DNA from: Streptomyces sp. NBC_00443
GTDB taxonomy: Bacteria > Actinomycetota > Actinomycetes > Streptomycetales > Streptomycetaceae
Reading direction: 5' to 3'
Assembly: GCF_036014175.1 (NCBI RefSeq)
Contig: NZ_CP107917.1
Span: 2,294,001-2,358,000 of the forward strand
DNA: 64,000 bases
Positions 1-8,702 of this stretch are shown piece by piece; the stretch's first letter is position 1, and each line of letters starts with the position of its first letter. The notes under the pieces are model-generated. The model did not search any database. It was not told the origin of the DNA and worked only from the letters and a program-made list of their open reading frames with translations. A program made the translations under genes and the position numbers.

Positions 1-560
1 ACCATGGGGGCGGCCGTCGACCGGGCGGTGTCCCAGCCGAAGAAGCAGCCGGCGACCGGCTGGAAGAGGTAGTCGTGCAGGTCGCGGTGGTAGCGGGCTG
101 CCACCTCCCGCACGGTGGCGGCGCCCAGCGGACTGTGCTCGGGACGGTCGCCGTCGAATCCGGCGCGGCGGCGGCCGGTCCAGGCGGAGAAGGCGGCCAG
201 GTCGAGCCGCGCCCGGGGGGACAGGCCCGCTCCGGTGACCACGGCCGTGCTCTCGCCGACGCCCAGGTGGGCGCGTCCGCCGCGCCAGACGGCCACCCCG
301 CCGCCGACCCGGGGCACGTCCGCGGGAGTGACCCGCAGTCGGCGCAGCAGCTCCCAGGTCCCGCGGTAACCGCGGGACGGGACCTGCTCGGCGCCCGTGT
401 CCACCGTCCAGCCCTCCTGGCGGATGCTGCGCATGCGGCCGCCGACCTGCGGCAGTTGCTCGTACACCCGGACGGCCAGCCCGGCGCGGCGCAGTTCGTG
501 GGCGGCGGTCAGGCCGGCGATGCCCGCGCCGACGACGGCGACGTCGAGATCGGGCTTCAT
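1..560 (-). CDS. FAD-dependent oxidoreductase (amine oxidase / protoporphyrinogen oxidase-like), partial at the window edge
   Basis: Reading leftward from ATG at 558-560, the frame stays open to base 1, giving about 186 residues of the N-terminal part. The protein opens with a Rossmann dinucleotide fold, VVGAGIAGLTAAHELRRAG, followed by YEQLPQVGGRMRS and a TGAEQVPSR stretch, which is the FAD-binding pattern of flavin amine oxidases, phytoene desaturases and PPOX-like enzymes. Its ATG overlaps the TGA of the UbiA gene as ATGA, so the two are translationally coupled and probably act in the same pathway. In this family the substrate is set by the C-terminal half, which is outside the window, so I cannot say whether it oxidises an amine, a prenylated ring or a porphyrin. 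The family call is firm; the substrate is unknown. Confidence 0.85.
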   Translation of the reverse strand, partial: MKPDLDVAVVGAGIAGLTAAHELRRAGLAVRVYEQLPQVGGRMRSIRQEGWTVDTGAEQVPSRGYRGTWELLRRLRVTPADVPRVGGGVAVWRGGRAHLGVGESTAVVTGAGLSPRARLDLAAFSAWTGRRRAGFDGDRPEHSPLGAATVREVAARYHRDLHDYLFQPVAGCFFGWDTARSTAAPM

Positions 561-1531
561 GCGGCGGCTCCCGTTCCGACGACGACGTTGGCCACGGTCA
601 TCAGCACCACGCTCAGCCGGTGCACCGCGAAGCCCGTCCGGCGGGCGGTCATGATGTCGCCGCGGACGAACCCGGTCAGGTACTGACGGGCCCGCAGCGC
701 GGTCGCCGGCAGCATCAGCAGCACAAACCACCAGGGGGCCACCCCGGCGGCCGAGGCGACCGCGCCGATGAGGAACTCGGCGACCGACAGGGCTCCGATG
801 AAGACGGCGTTGCCCCGCTCGGAGACCAGGGCGGCCACGGTCGGGCGGCCTACGGCCCGGTCGCCGGCCACGTCGTTGGTGTTGGAGTAGACCCCGAACA
901 TCAGCGGCCCGAACCCGAACAGCACCGCCTGCACCATCAGGAAACCGGAGAAGCCCCCCGTCACCAGGCCGTACGGAACGATCACCAGCACGGCACCGAG
1001 GGCTACCAGGAACACCTCCTGGAAACCGTGGTAACTGATCTTCAGCCCGTACGAGTACTGCAGCGACACCGCGAACAGCGCGCCCGCCGTCACCAGCGCC
1101 CACAGCGGGTGGTGCGGCGCGATCGCGGCGGCGCCCGCCCACAGCACCGCCCCGGCCGCCGCGCAGGCCCAGGCGAAGCGCAGCGCCTGGGGCACCGTCA
1201 GCGCCCCGGCGACCAGGGGTTTGCGTGCCTTGTTGCGCAGCGGGTTGTCAGGGGCGTAGTTGGCGAGGTCGCTGCCGTCCCGGAACCCGGTGACGTCGTC
1301 CAGGGCGACCATCGCCATGAGGACCGCGACTTCGCCGGCCAGGAACATCGCCATCACCAGTGCCTGGCGGGCGGTGAAGGCGCCGGCCGGGAACAGCGCG
1401 GCGGTCAGGGCGAGGAAGATGCCGAGGTAGTAGTCGTACACGTCCAGCTTGCCGAGCCGCGCGTACGTGCGCAGCCGACTGTGGCCGTGGGCGGTCGCGG
1501 CGGGACGGCCGGCCGCGATGCTGTCCGTCAT
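557..1531 (-). CDS. UbiA-superfamily membrane prenyltransferase
   Basis: The 324-residue protein has about eight hydrophobic segments and the two Asp-rich loops of the UbiA family, which transfer a prenyl chain from a diphosphate to an acceptor in the membrane. The first loop reads DDVTGFRDGSD (residues 78-88), lacking the usual leading Asn of NDxxDxxxD. The second reads NTNDVAGDRAVGRPT with D220 and D224. ATG at 1529-1531 follows AGAGGTCACCC, a good ribosome binding site. It lies 114 bp downstream of the second aminotransferase and overlaps the FAD oxidoreductase start by ATGA. The acceptor is unknown. In a cluster with aminotransferases the acceptor could be an amino-sugar, cyclitol or aromatic, but menaquinone- or carotenoid-type chemistry with the adjacent FAD enzyme is also possible. 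Confidence 0.88.
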   Translation of the reverse strand: MTDSIAAGRPAATAHGHSRLRTYARLGKLDVYDYYLGIFLALTAALFPAGAFTARQALVMAMFLAGEVAVLMAMVALDDVTGFRDGSDLANYAPDNPLRNKARKPLVAGALTVPQALRFAWACAAAGAVLWAGAAAIAPHHPLWALVTAGALFAVSLQYSYGLKISYHGFQEVFLVALGAVLVIVPYGLVTGGFSGFLMVQAVLFGFGPLMFGVYSNTNDVAGDRAVGRPTVAALVSERGNAVFIGALSVAEFLIGAVASAAGVAPWWFVLLMLPATALRARQYLTGFVRGDIMTARRTGFAVHRLSVVLMTVANVVVGTGAAA

Positions 1532-1599
1532 GGGTGACCTCTTGGGGGGTGTCTGCGTCCGAAGGGGGGTGCCGCTCGCCCGGGCAGCGGGATGGGCCA

Positions 1600-1659
1600 G
1601 GCGGGCGGTCGCGGGTCAACGGTGTCCGAGGCGGGCGGCCGCTCGTCAGCGGTGCTCGG
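1600..1659. repeat. Imperfect 30-bp tandem duplication at the aminotransferase 3' end
   Basis: Bases 1600-1629 and 1630-1659 are head-to-tail copies of a 30-bp unit beginning GGCGGGCGG and sharing about 22 of 30 positions. The second copy holds the stop codon and last codons of the aminotransferase gene (stop at 1646-1648); the first lies in the spacer before ubiA. It looks like a small, diverged slippage duplication. Confidence 0.5.
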
Positions 1660-2787
1660 TGGCGAAGGCGCACACGAGGTCGGCGACGTGCTCGACCTGC
1701 GCGTCGGTCAGCAGGTGATGCACCGGCAGGGCGAGATGGCGGCGGGCGGCCTGTTCGGCGCGCGGCCAGCGGGCACCGGGTGGCGCGTAGGGAGCGAAGG
1801 CACGATGGGCGGGCAGAGGATGCGGATAGTAGACGTGCGTGGCCACCCCCACTCGGCCAGGTGGGCGCCGAGAGCCTCCCGGTCCTCGGCGAGGACCGTG
1901 TACACGTAGAAGCACCGGCCGTCCGGGCCGGGCGGCGGCGGTGCCACACCACGGTCGGCCAGGGGCGTGAAGCGTTCGGTGTAGTACGCGGCGATCTCCG
2001 CCCGCCGCGCCAGCCGCGCCGGGAAACCGGCATAGCGGTACGTCTGGAAGGCGGCCTGGATCTCGTCGAAGCGGCTGTTGAGTCCGACGGCGTGGTGGAC
2101 GAACCGCTGTCCGGCGTACTGGCCGTGGTTGCGCAGCATCCGCACCTTCTCGCCCAGTGCCGGGTCCCGGGTGACGACCACGCCGCCCTCGCCGGGCATG
2201 CCGCAGGTCTTGACCTGCACGAAGGAGTAGAGCCCTGCCTCGCCCCACAGTCCGGCCGGGACACCCCGCAGTACGCCGCCCTGGGCGACCGCCGAGTCCT
2301 CCAGCAGGCGCAGTCCGTGCCGCCGGGCCAGTTCGGCGAAGCGTGGCATGTCGGCCATGACGGAGAACATGTGGGCCGGCATCACCGCCTTGGTCCGCTC
2401 GGTGACGAGCCGCTCCGCCTCGTCCGGGTCCATGGTCATGGTGTCCGGCCGGATGTCGGCGAAGACCGGTGTGGCCCCGACATCGACCACAGAGGCGGCC
2501 AGGGGCGCGCAGCCGAACGCCGGCACGATCACCTCGTCACCGGGGCCTACGTCCATGGCCCGCAGCACCAGCGAGAGCGCAGACGTGCCGCTGGAGCAGG
2601 CGACCACGTCGGCGGCCCCCAGATCCTCGCGCATGAGGTCCTCGAGGGCGGCGGTGCGCCTGCCCAGGATGAACCGCTGCTCCGGGTCGAGGCCCACCTC
2701 GCGGACCAGCCCGATCAGTGCGGAGCGGTCGGCTTCGAAGAGGGCGGGAGGGAAGAACGGGACGGCGGGAGGGAGCGATGCGGTCAT
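1646..2787 (-). pseudogene. DegT/DnrJ/EryC1/StrS aminotransferase with a one-base frameshift
   Basis: This is a PLP-dependent sugar-type aminotransferase of fold type I. Visible features are the SSGTSAL phosphate loop (residues 66-72), D164 in LLEDSA for the pyridine nitrogen, and the Schiff-base lysine K193 in YSFVQVKTCG. From ATG at 2785-2787 the frame is good to about residue 313 (HLAEWG), then becomes nonsense. The expected C-terminus (VATHVYYPHPLPAHRAF onward) continues in the neighbouring frame to the stop at 1646-1648. One extra base in the C5 run at 1846-1850 (G5 on the coding strand) restores a 380-residue protein of normal family length. Either the gene is truly broken, losing the C-terminal small-domain segment, or the sequence misses one base in a homopolymer. 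The start overlaps the upstream aminotransferase stop by ATGA. The two aminotransferases are clearly different, so each could serve a separate ketone. Confidence 0.85.
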
Positions 2788-4010
2788 GCGGTCGTCCTCG
2801 TTCCGGCGAGGAAGGAGCGGATGGTGTCGCAGACGCGGTCCAGGTCGTCGGATCCGAGATCGGGGTGGAAGGGCAGGGCGACGGCGTGCCGGGCCGCCGC
2901 CTCGGCGTGGGGGAACTCGCCCTGCCGGTGGCTCAAGTGCGCGAGGGCAGGCTGGTGGGGCAGCGGCACCGGGTAGTAGACCTCGGTGCCGATGCCGTGC
3001 CGGTCGAGGTGGTCGACGAGGGCGTCCCGGTGCTCGGTCTCGATCAGGTAGACGTAGTACACGTCTCGGTCGTCCGGTGTTCCGGCGGTGGTCCGCGGCA
3101 GGCGGATGATCCCCGGCGCGTCCCGCAGACGGGCGGTGTACGCGTCCGCCAGTCCGGCCCGGCGCGCGATGTGCTCCTCCAGGAGGGACAGCTTGGCGAG
3201 CAGGACGGCCGCCTGCATGTCGTCCATCTTGCTGTTCGCGCCGGGCAGGGCGCTTTCGGTGGAGATGGCCGGGAAGTTGTTCAGCGTGCGGCCCGTCCTG
3301 CCATGGTGGCGCAGCGCCGCGACGGTGGCCGCCACCTCCGGGTCGTCGGTGAGCACGGCTCCCGCGTCGCCGAGCGCGCCGAGCGTCTTGGAGGGGAAGA
3401 ACGACAGGACGCCGCCGACCCCGTGCAGGCCCGCGTGCACTCCGTGCCGGCGCATGCCGATCGCTTCGGCGCTGTCCTCGACGACTGTCAGGCCGTGCTG
3501 CCGGGCGACGGCGGTGATGGCCGCCATGTCGGCCATCGTGTGGAACAGATGCACCGGCATCACAAACCGGCTCCGCGGAGTGACGGCCGCCTTCAGCGCC
3601 GCGGGGTCCATCGCGTACGTCTCCGGATCGATGTCGACGAACTGCGGTGTCCCGCCTGCCAGTACGACGGCCGAGGCGGTGGCGAAGAAGGAGTACGCCG
3701 GCACCAGGACACCGTCGCCGGGGCGCACTCCGGAGGCGCGCAGCAGCAACACCAGCGCATCGGTACCGCTGTTGACGCCGATCACATGCCGGGCGCCGGT
3801 GCAGTCCGCGAGCGCCGCCTCGAGCTGCCCGACCTGTTTTCCGTGGGAGAACTTGCCGCTGTGGAAAACGTCATCCAAAGCCTTTTCAATGGATGGCCAC
3901 AGTCGATCGAAAGTCGCGGCCTGGGAGAAGAAGGGAATTCGATCGGCCGTTCTCGCCGCGGTCGGTAATACATCCCCGGTGCGCGCCGGAATCTGTCCAC
4001 TGGAAGGCAA
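2784..4010 (-). CDS. DegT/DnrJ/EryC1/StrS family PLP aminotransferase
   Basis: The 408-residue protein has the full motif set of the sugar/cyclitol aminotransferases: NSGTDAL for the phosphate (residues 80-86), D179 in VVEDSA, and the PLP lysine K208 in SFFPSKTLGALGDAG, followed by the SKMDDMQAA and DVYYVYLI segments. Such enzymes convert a keto group on a nucleotide sugar or cyclitol to an amine, usually with Glu or Gln as donor. The only suitable in-frame start is TTG at 4008-4010 with AGGTGAGAGA just upstream, so expression may be modest or translation-limited. It is the first gene of the leftward operon and faces the Gfo/Idh gene across a shared 228-bp control region. That is the pairing seen in routes where a dehydrogenase makes the ketone and this enzyme aminates it. 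Confidence 0.9.
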   Translation of the reverse strand: MPSSGQIPARTGDVLPTAARTADRIPFFSQAATFDRLWPSIEKALDDVFHSGKFSHGKQVGQLEAALADCTGARHVIGVNSGTDALVLLLRASGVRPGDGVLVPAYSFFATASAVVLAGGTPQFVDIDPETYAMDPAALKAAVTPRSRFVMPVHLFHTMADMAAITAVARQHGLTVVEDSAEAIGMRRHGVHAGLHGVGGVLSFFPSKTLGALGDAGAVLTDDPEVAATVAALRHHGRTGRTLNNFPAISTESALPGANSKMDDMQAAVLLAKLSLLEEHIARRAGLADAYTARLRDAPGIIRLPRTTAGTPDDRDVYYVYLIETEHRDALVDHLDRHGIGTEVYYPVPLPHQPALAHLSHRQGEFPHAEAAARHAVALPFHPDLGSDDLDRVCDTIRSFLAGTRTTA

Positions 4011-4238
4011 TCTCTCACCTGTCTCCGTCGTGTCAGTGGAATGACCACGCTAGTCAGACTTTCGGTCGACGGAGAGAGGAAAGGATCATCTTCACACGTT
4101 CTGGGGAATGGCGTTCCGAACGTCTTGACCATTTCCGCACGATGCCGCAACAGTGGTGCGGCCCATTGGAGTTGTGCGCGGGGCAGCGAATTTCGCGCGC
4201 CCGTTTCCTTCCCGCCCGTTCCCCTCTCAGGAGGCCCT
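4011..4238. promoter_or_regulatory. Divergent control region between the two cluster operons
   Basis: This 228-bp spacer must hold the promoters of both operons. On the plus strand there is a candidate -35 TTGACC at 4125-4130 and a weak -10 CAACAG at 4148-4153, 17 bp apart. Directly in front of the -35 lies the palindrome CGTTC-C-GAACG at 4112-4122, well placed for an operator. No regulator gene is visible in the cluster part inside the window. The promoter call is tentative; the palindrome is plain in the sequence. Confidence 0.4.
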
Positions 4239-5315
4239 GTGCTGCAGCCCCTCGTGGTCGGGCTCGGCCGGTCCGGATCAGGACTGCATCTGAACACGCT
4301 CGGCAGTCTGGCCCGGCGGACCGCGGCCACGGGAGATCCGCTCGTCGCTCTGCCCGCGGTCGGCTGCGACCCGCGCGCCGACAGTCTGCGGCTCCTGGGC
4401 ACGCCCGGCGAGATCACGGCCGTCACCACGCTGGAACAGGCCCTGCGGTACGTGGACCCCGCCACCGCGGTGGTCCACGTGTGCACACCGCCCCGGCTGC
4501 GCTACGACCTCCTCGCGGAACTGGCCGGACACGGCTTCCGCCGGATGATCGTGGAGAAACCCCTCGCCGCGTCCGCGGACGAACTCGACGCTCTGATCAG
4601 GCTGCGTCAGGAGGCCGGGCTCGATCTCGTGGCCGTCGCCCACTGGATCACCTCCCGGCTCGCCGGCCGGTTACGCCGACTGGTGAGCGGCGGACGGCTC
4701 GGCTCCCTGCGCCGTATCACCGTCGACCAGCACAAGCCCCGCTTCCTGCGGTCCCTGGCGACTGACGGGCATCCGTCCGCCCTGGACGTGGAGATCCCCC
4801 ACTCCCTGGCGCTCGCGCTCGATCTCGCCGGGCCGGCCGAACTCCGCGCCGCGCGCTGCTGGGACCTGCGCTGCGAGGACCGTGGACTGCCCCGCCTTGG
4901 CGGCGCGCACGTCGAACTGGAGCACCGTTCGGGCGTGGTGACGCTGCTGCGCTCCGACCTCGGCGCACCCGTCCGGCAGCGCAGCGTCGTCTGCGAGTTC
5001 GAAGGCGGGACGGCCACGGCCCACTTCCCACTCAGCGAGGACGACGACCACGCGCAGTTGGTCGTCGACCCCTTCGACCGCGGTACGGCTGCCCCGCCGT
5101 CCGGAGTCCTCGACGCGGACGGAGTGCCCGGGATCGGACACCACATCTTCCGGGACGACGCCTTGACCGACTTCCTGGACGTCGCCTACCGCGGCTTCTC
5201 CTCCGGCGCCGGGGGCGTCGGGAACTTCCCGCTCGCCTGCGCGACCGCCCGGCTGCTGTGCGCGGCCCGGGAACACTGCGCCGTCACACCGCGCGCCGGC
5301 GCCGGGAGCCGCTGA
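4239..5315 (+). CDS. Gfo/Idh/MocA-family NAD(P)-dependent oxidoreductase
   Basis: Starting at GTG 4239, seven bases after CAGGAGG at 4228-4234, the protein has 358 residues. The N-terminal Rossmann fold begins VVGLGRSGSGLHL, and the family motif MIVEKPLAAS carries the conserved Glu-Lys-Pro. Enzymes of this superfamily oxidise or reduce hydroxyl/keto groups of sugars and cyclitols (glucose-fructose oxidoreductase, inositol dehydrogenase, KijD10 type). The open frame extends upstream to 4041, but that extension has no binding site and is not like the family, so I reject it. It is the first gene of the rightward operon and is followed after one base by the isomerase-like gene. A role making the ketone used by one of the DegT aminotransferases is an inference from context. 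Confidence 0.88.
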   Translation: MLQPLVVGLGRSGSGLHLNTLGSLARRTAATGDPLVALPAVGCDPRADSLRLLGTPGEITAVTTLEQALRYVDPATAVVHVCTPPRLRYDLLAELAGHGFRRMIVEKPLAASADELDALIRLRQEAGLDLVAVAHWITSRLAGRLRRLVSGGRLGSLRRITVDQHKPRFLRSLATDGHPSALDVEIPHSLALALDLAGPAELRAARCWDLRCEDRGLPRLGGAHVELEHRSGVVTLLRSDLGAPVRQRSVVCEFEGGTATAHFPLSEDDDHAQLVVDPFDRGTAAPPSGVLDADGVPGIGHHIFRDDALTDFLDVAYRGFSSGAGGVGNFPLACATARLLCAAREHCAVTPRAGAGSR

Positions 5316-5316
5316 C

Positions 5317-6222
5317 ATGTCCCGGCACTGCGCCGCCGGATCCGGCGTCCGGGGGTTCGGGCCGCTCACCGGCATCGGCGACGAGGCGGCACCCGGCACC
5401 GACGGGCAACTGGCTGCGCTGCGAAGGCTTGGCTGGAACGCCATCGAACTGCGCACGGTCGACGGCACAGCTCTCGCCGACCTCTCCGCGGCCGCCTTCG
5501 GCACGCTGGCCCGGCGGCTCGCGGACCAAGGCGTCACCGTGACCGCCGTCGCCTCCCGGATCGGCAACTGGTCCCGCCCCATCACCGGCGACCTCGGCCA
5601 GGACCTGACGGAACTAGACGTCCTGGCCGAGCGTTGCGCCACCCTCGGCTGCCGACTGGTGCGGATCATGTCGTACCCCAACACCGGCCTGGCGGAGACC
5701 GAGTGGGCCGACCGCGTGCTGGCCCGCACCGCCGTCCTGGCGGACCGCGCCGAGCGCGCGGGCCTGGTGCTGGTGCACGAGAACTGCGCGGGCTGGGCCG
5801 GTGACCGGGCCGACCGCGCTCTACGACTGCTGCGCGCCGTGGACAGCCCGGCCCTGCGGCTGCTGTTCGACACCGGCAACGGCGTCCCCTACGGCTACCG
5901 CGCCCCGGACATGCTCCGCGACCTCGCCCCGTACGTCGTCCACGTGCACATCAAGGACGCCGTCCGCACGCCGGACGGCGGCACCGCCTACACCCTGCCC
6001 GGCGAGGGTGAGGCCGGGGTGGCGGAATGCCTGGAGTTGCTGGCCGCCCACGGCTACACCGGAGCGCTCTCCCTGGAACCCCATCTCGCCGTGCGCCCCC
6101 ACGAGGGGCTGGCCCGGGCCGGTGAGGACGCCGCCGACCTGTTCGTACGGGCCGGACAGGCGCTCGCCGGGCTGCTGGGCGCCGGACAGCCGGTCACCGG
6201 CCCGCTGGACGGCTCGGCGTGA
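5317..6222 (+). CDS. Sugar phosphate isomerase/epimerase-like TIM-barrel protein
   Basis: The 301-residue protein has the xylose-isomerase-like / AP endonuclease 2 barrel (IolE, IolI, hydroxypyruvate isomerase group). Metal-binding residues appear in the usual order: Glu in LVHENCAGW, Asp and His-type positions in LLFDTGNGVPYG and HVHIKDAVR, and Glu in LSLEPH. The GEGEAG loop before the last strands is also typical. ATG at 5317 lies one base after the preceding TGA, with GGGAG in the end of that gene as binding site. Next to an inositol-dehydrogenase-type oxidoreductase, an isomerase, epimerase or dehydratase acting on a keto-cyclitol or keto-sugar is the best guess. The exact reaction cannot be read from sequence. 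Confidence 0.82.
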   Translation: MSRHCAAGSGVRGFGPLTGIGDEAAPGTDGQLAALRRLGWNAIELRTVDGTALADLSAAAFGTLARRLADQGVTVTAVASRIGNWSRPITGDLGQDLTELDVLAERCATLGCRLVRIMSYPNTGLAETEWADRVLARTAVLADRAERAGLVLVHENCAGWAGDRADRALRLLRAVDSPALRLLFDTGNGVPYGYRAPDMLRDLAPYVVHVHIKDAVRTPDGGTAYTLPGEGEAGVAECLELLAAHGYTGALSLEPHLAVRPHEGLARAGEDAADLFVRAGQALAGLLGAGQPVTGPLDGSA

Positions 6223-7511
6223 GCGGCCTGTTCACCGAACGGTACCGGGAGTTGCTGCTGAACCTGCTACGCCTGCCGAGCGTCAACCCCCTGGAGGCCG
6301 GCCCGGACGATCCGCCGTCCCGGCTGCCCGAGATCCTCCAGCGGTACGCGACGGCCGCCGCCGAAGCGGGGTTTCGCACCGTCCGCCTCGCCAGCCCGCC
6401 CGCCGCCTGCCTGGACCATCCGGGCGTGCCGTCCACGGTCCGCGCCGCCGCCCGCGATCCGCGCTTCCTCGCGGACCAGCCCAGTCTGCTGCTGCGACTG
6501 GGACCCGAGCGTTCCCGTGCGCACACCGTGATGTTCAACGTCCATCTGGACACCGTCGCCGGACACGCCCCGCCCGTCTTCGACGGCGTGCGGTTCACCG
6601 GCCGGGGCGCGGTCGACGCCAAGGGGCCCGCCGTGGCCCTCCTCGCCGGGCTGCGGGCCGCCGCGTCCCACCCCGCCGTCGGACGGGACGTCACCGTCCT
6701 GCTCCAGGCCGTCGCCGGGGAGGAGGGCGGTGCCCTGGGCACCTACGGCACCCGCCCGCTGCTGGAGGCCGGGCACCACGGCCGACTCAACGTGTTCTGC
6801 GAACCGACCGGACTGCGCGCGCTGCCCCGGGCCACCGCCGCGATGACCGCCCGGATCACCGTCGAGGGCGCGGACTCGGTGGACGACCATCCCGACGCCG
6901 GACACAACGCCACCGTGCTGCTGGGATTCCTGGCACAGCACCTCGCCGCCCGCCTGGACGGGGCCGTACCCGGTACGCGGGTGTGCGTCGCCGGACTGCA
7001 CACGGGCCGCACGCACAACCGCGTCCACGGCACCGGCACCCTGCTGATGAACCTGTCGTACCGCCGCACCTCCGACGGCGACCGCTTGAAGACCGAGGTC
7101 ACCCGGCACTTCGCCGACGGCCTGCACCGCTTCACCGAACTCTTCGCCCATACCCGCGAGTTCGCCCGCACCGCGCGGGACGCGGCACGGATCATCCGGC
7201 TCGGCTGGGATAAGGAGGGCCTGCCCGCCCTGGACGACTCCGACCCGTGGGCCGAGGAACTCCTGGCCCGCGCAGGAGCCCGGACGGCGGCCGGCGACCC
7301 CGGCTTCACGTGCGACGCCATCTGGGCGGCCGGTCTGGACAACGCCTTCACCACCGTCCTCGGACCCGGCTGTCTCGCCGCCAACCGCGCCCACGCGCCC
7401 GGCGAGTTCGTCGACCTCGCCGACCTGGAGGAGTTCGCCGGCGTGGTCCGCCGGCTCGTCACACTCTTCGCCGAGGCGCTGCCGGCGGCGTCGGCGCAGC
7501 GACCTCCGTAG
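6219..7511 (+). CDS. M20-family metallohydrolase (ArgE/DapE/carboxypeptidase-like)
   Basis: The 430-residue protein carries the M20 dinuclear zinc signature: His and Asp in MFNVHLDTVAG, the second-shell GRGAVDAKGP segment, the catalytic Glu pair in AVAGEEGGALG, and a late metal ligand around NRAHAPGEFV. M20 enzymes remove acyl or amino-acid groups from amines (deacetylation, desuccinylation, dipeptide cleavage). GTG at 6219 overlaps the previous TGA as GTGA. In an amino-sugar or amino-cyclitol pathway it could remove an N-acyl protecting group after transamination, which is inference only. A 63-bp gap follows before the next gene. Confidence 0.85.
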   Translation: MSGLFTERYRELLLNLLRLPSVNPLEAGPDDPPSRLPEILQRYATAAAEAGFRTVRLASPPAACLDHPGVPSTVRAAARDPRFLADQPSLLLRLGPERSRAHTVMFNVHLDTVAGHAPPVFDGVRFTGRGAVDAKGPAVALLAGLRAAASHPAVGRDVTVLLQAVAGEEGGALGTYGTRPLLEAGHHGRLNVFCEPTGLRALPRATAAMTARITVEGADSVDDHPDAGHNATVLLGFLAQHLAARLDGAVPGTRVCVAGLHTGRTHNRVHGTGTLLMNLSYRRTSDGDRLKTEVTRHFADGLHRFTELFAHTREFARTARDAARIIRLGWDKEGLPALDDSDPWAEELLARAGARTAAGDPGFTCDAIWAAGLDNAFTTVLGPGCLAANRAHAPGEFVDLADLEEFAGVVRRLVTLFAEALPAASAQRPP

Positions 7512-7574
7512 AGCACCACACCCCCAACCGAACGACCCGCGAAGACAACTGGCCCGCCCCGTAAGGAATCCCGT

Positions 7575-8702
7575 ATGACGGCACCCACCGCCCCGCGAGC
7601 GGCGGTCGAGCGCACAACGGTCCTCGTCGACCATGCGGAGCTGCACGCCTCGCTCACCGGCCTCTTCACCGGCCACGGCATCCCTGACGCGCGGGCCCGG
7701 CTCGCCGCGGACGCGCTGTGTCACGGCGATCTGACCGGGCTCGACTCGCACGGCGTGTTCAACCTCACCCGGCTCTACCTGCCGTTGCTGGAGTCCGGCC
7801 GTTGCGACCCCCGCGCCCGACCGGAGACCCTCACCGACCTGGGCGCCTGCGTGGTCGTCGACGCTCGACGCGCCCTGGGCCTGTGGGCCGCGGCCGAGGC
7901 CATGGACGACGCCGTGGCACGGGCCGGACGGCACGGGGTCGGGCTGGTGTCGGTGCGCGGGGCGACCCACTTCGGGTGCGCCGGCTTCCACGCCGTACGC
8001 GCCGCGCACGCCGGGATGATCGGCGTGGTCGCGAGCAACTGCGGCGGCCAGCGCATCGCACGGCCCCCGGGCGGCGCGGTGGCGATGCTCGGCACCAACC
8101 CGCTGAGCGTCGCCGCGCCGGCCCTCGACGGACACCCCTTCCTGCTGGACATGAGCACCACCGTCGCGCCCACCGGGCGGGTCCGCGTCGCCGCCCGCCG
8201 CGGCACCCCGGTGCCCGCCGGCTGGCTGGAGGACGCGGCGGGCGCCCCGGTGACCGACCCGTCCGCCTTCGACCGCGGCGAGGCCTTCCTGCGCTGGCTG
8301 GGCGGCACGGCCGAGACTGGCGTACACAAGGGCTACGGGCTCGGCATCGCCGTGGAACTGCTGGCCGCCGTGGTGTCCGGCGCGGCCGTGGGGCCCGCGC
8401 CCGCCGCGTTGGAAGGCGACGGCCGGCCGCACGGCAGCGACGACGGCATCGGCTTCTTCCTCCTCGCGATCGCCCCGGAGGTGCTGCGCCCCGGCGCGGA
8501 CGTGGCGGCCGCGACCCGGTCCCTGTTCGGCACACTCGCCGACTGCCCGCCGGTGCCCGGCGGTGAGCCGGTGCGCTATCCGGGCTGGCGGGAGGCGGAA
8601 CTCGCCGCCGAGCGCCGCCGCCACGGCATCCCCCTACCTGCTCACCTCCATGCGGAGCTGACCACCCTCGGTCTGCTCGGCGGTCCCGGGAGCCCGCGAT
8701 GA
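7575..8702 (+). CDS. Ldh-family (malate/L-lactate/ureidoglycolate dehydrogenase-type) oxidoreductase
   Basis: The 375-residue protein has the hallmarks of the Ldh/YlbC family with its unusual NAD(P) fold: the DSHGVFNL motif with the catalytic His, GATHFGCAGFHA, SNCGG, MLGTNPLSVAAP and LLDMSTT. Members reduce 2-keto acids or cyclic imines (for example piperideine-2-carboxylate) or oxidise the corresponding alcohols. ATG at 7575 follows AAGGAATCCCGT. It is the one gene in the rightward operon separated by a real spacer (7512-7574), but the next gene overlaps it by ATGA, so it still belongs to the operon. The reaction in this pathway is unknown. Confidence 0.85.
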   Translation: MTAPTAPRAAVERTTVLVDHAELHASLTGLFTGHGIPDARARLAADALCHGDLTGLDSHGVFNLTRLYLPLLESGRCDPRARPETLTDLGACVVVDARRALGLWAAAEAMDDAVARAGRHGVGLVSVRGATHFGCAGFHAVRAAHAGMIGVVASNCGGQRIARPPGGAVAMLGTNPLSVAAPALDGHPFLLDMSTTVAPTGRVRVAARRGTPVPAGWLEDAAGAPVTDPSAFDRGEAFLRWLGGTAETGVHKGYGLGIAVELLAAVVSGAAVGPAPAALEGDGRPHGSDDGIGFFLLAIAPEVLRPGADVAAATRSLFGTLADCPPVPGGEPVRYPGWREAELAAERRRHGIPLPAHLHAELTTLGLLGGPGSPR

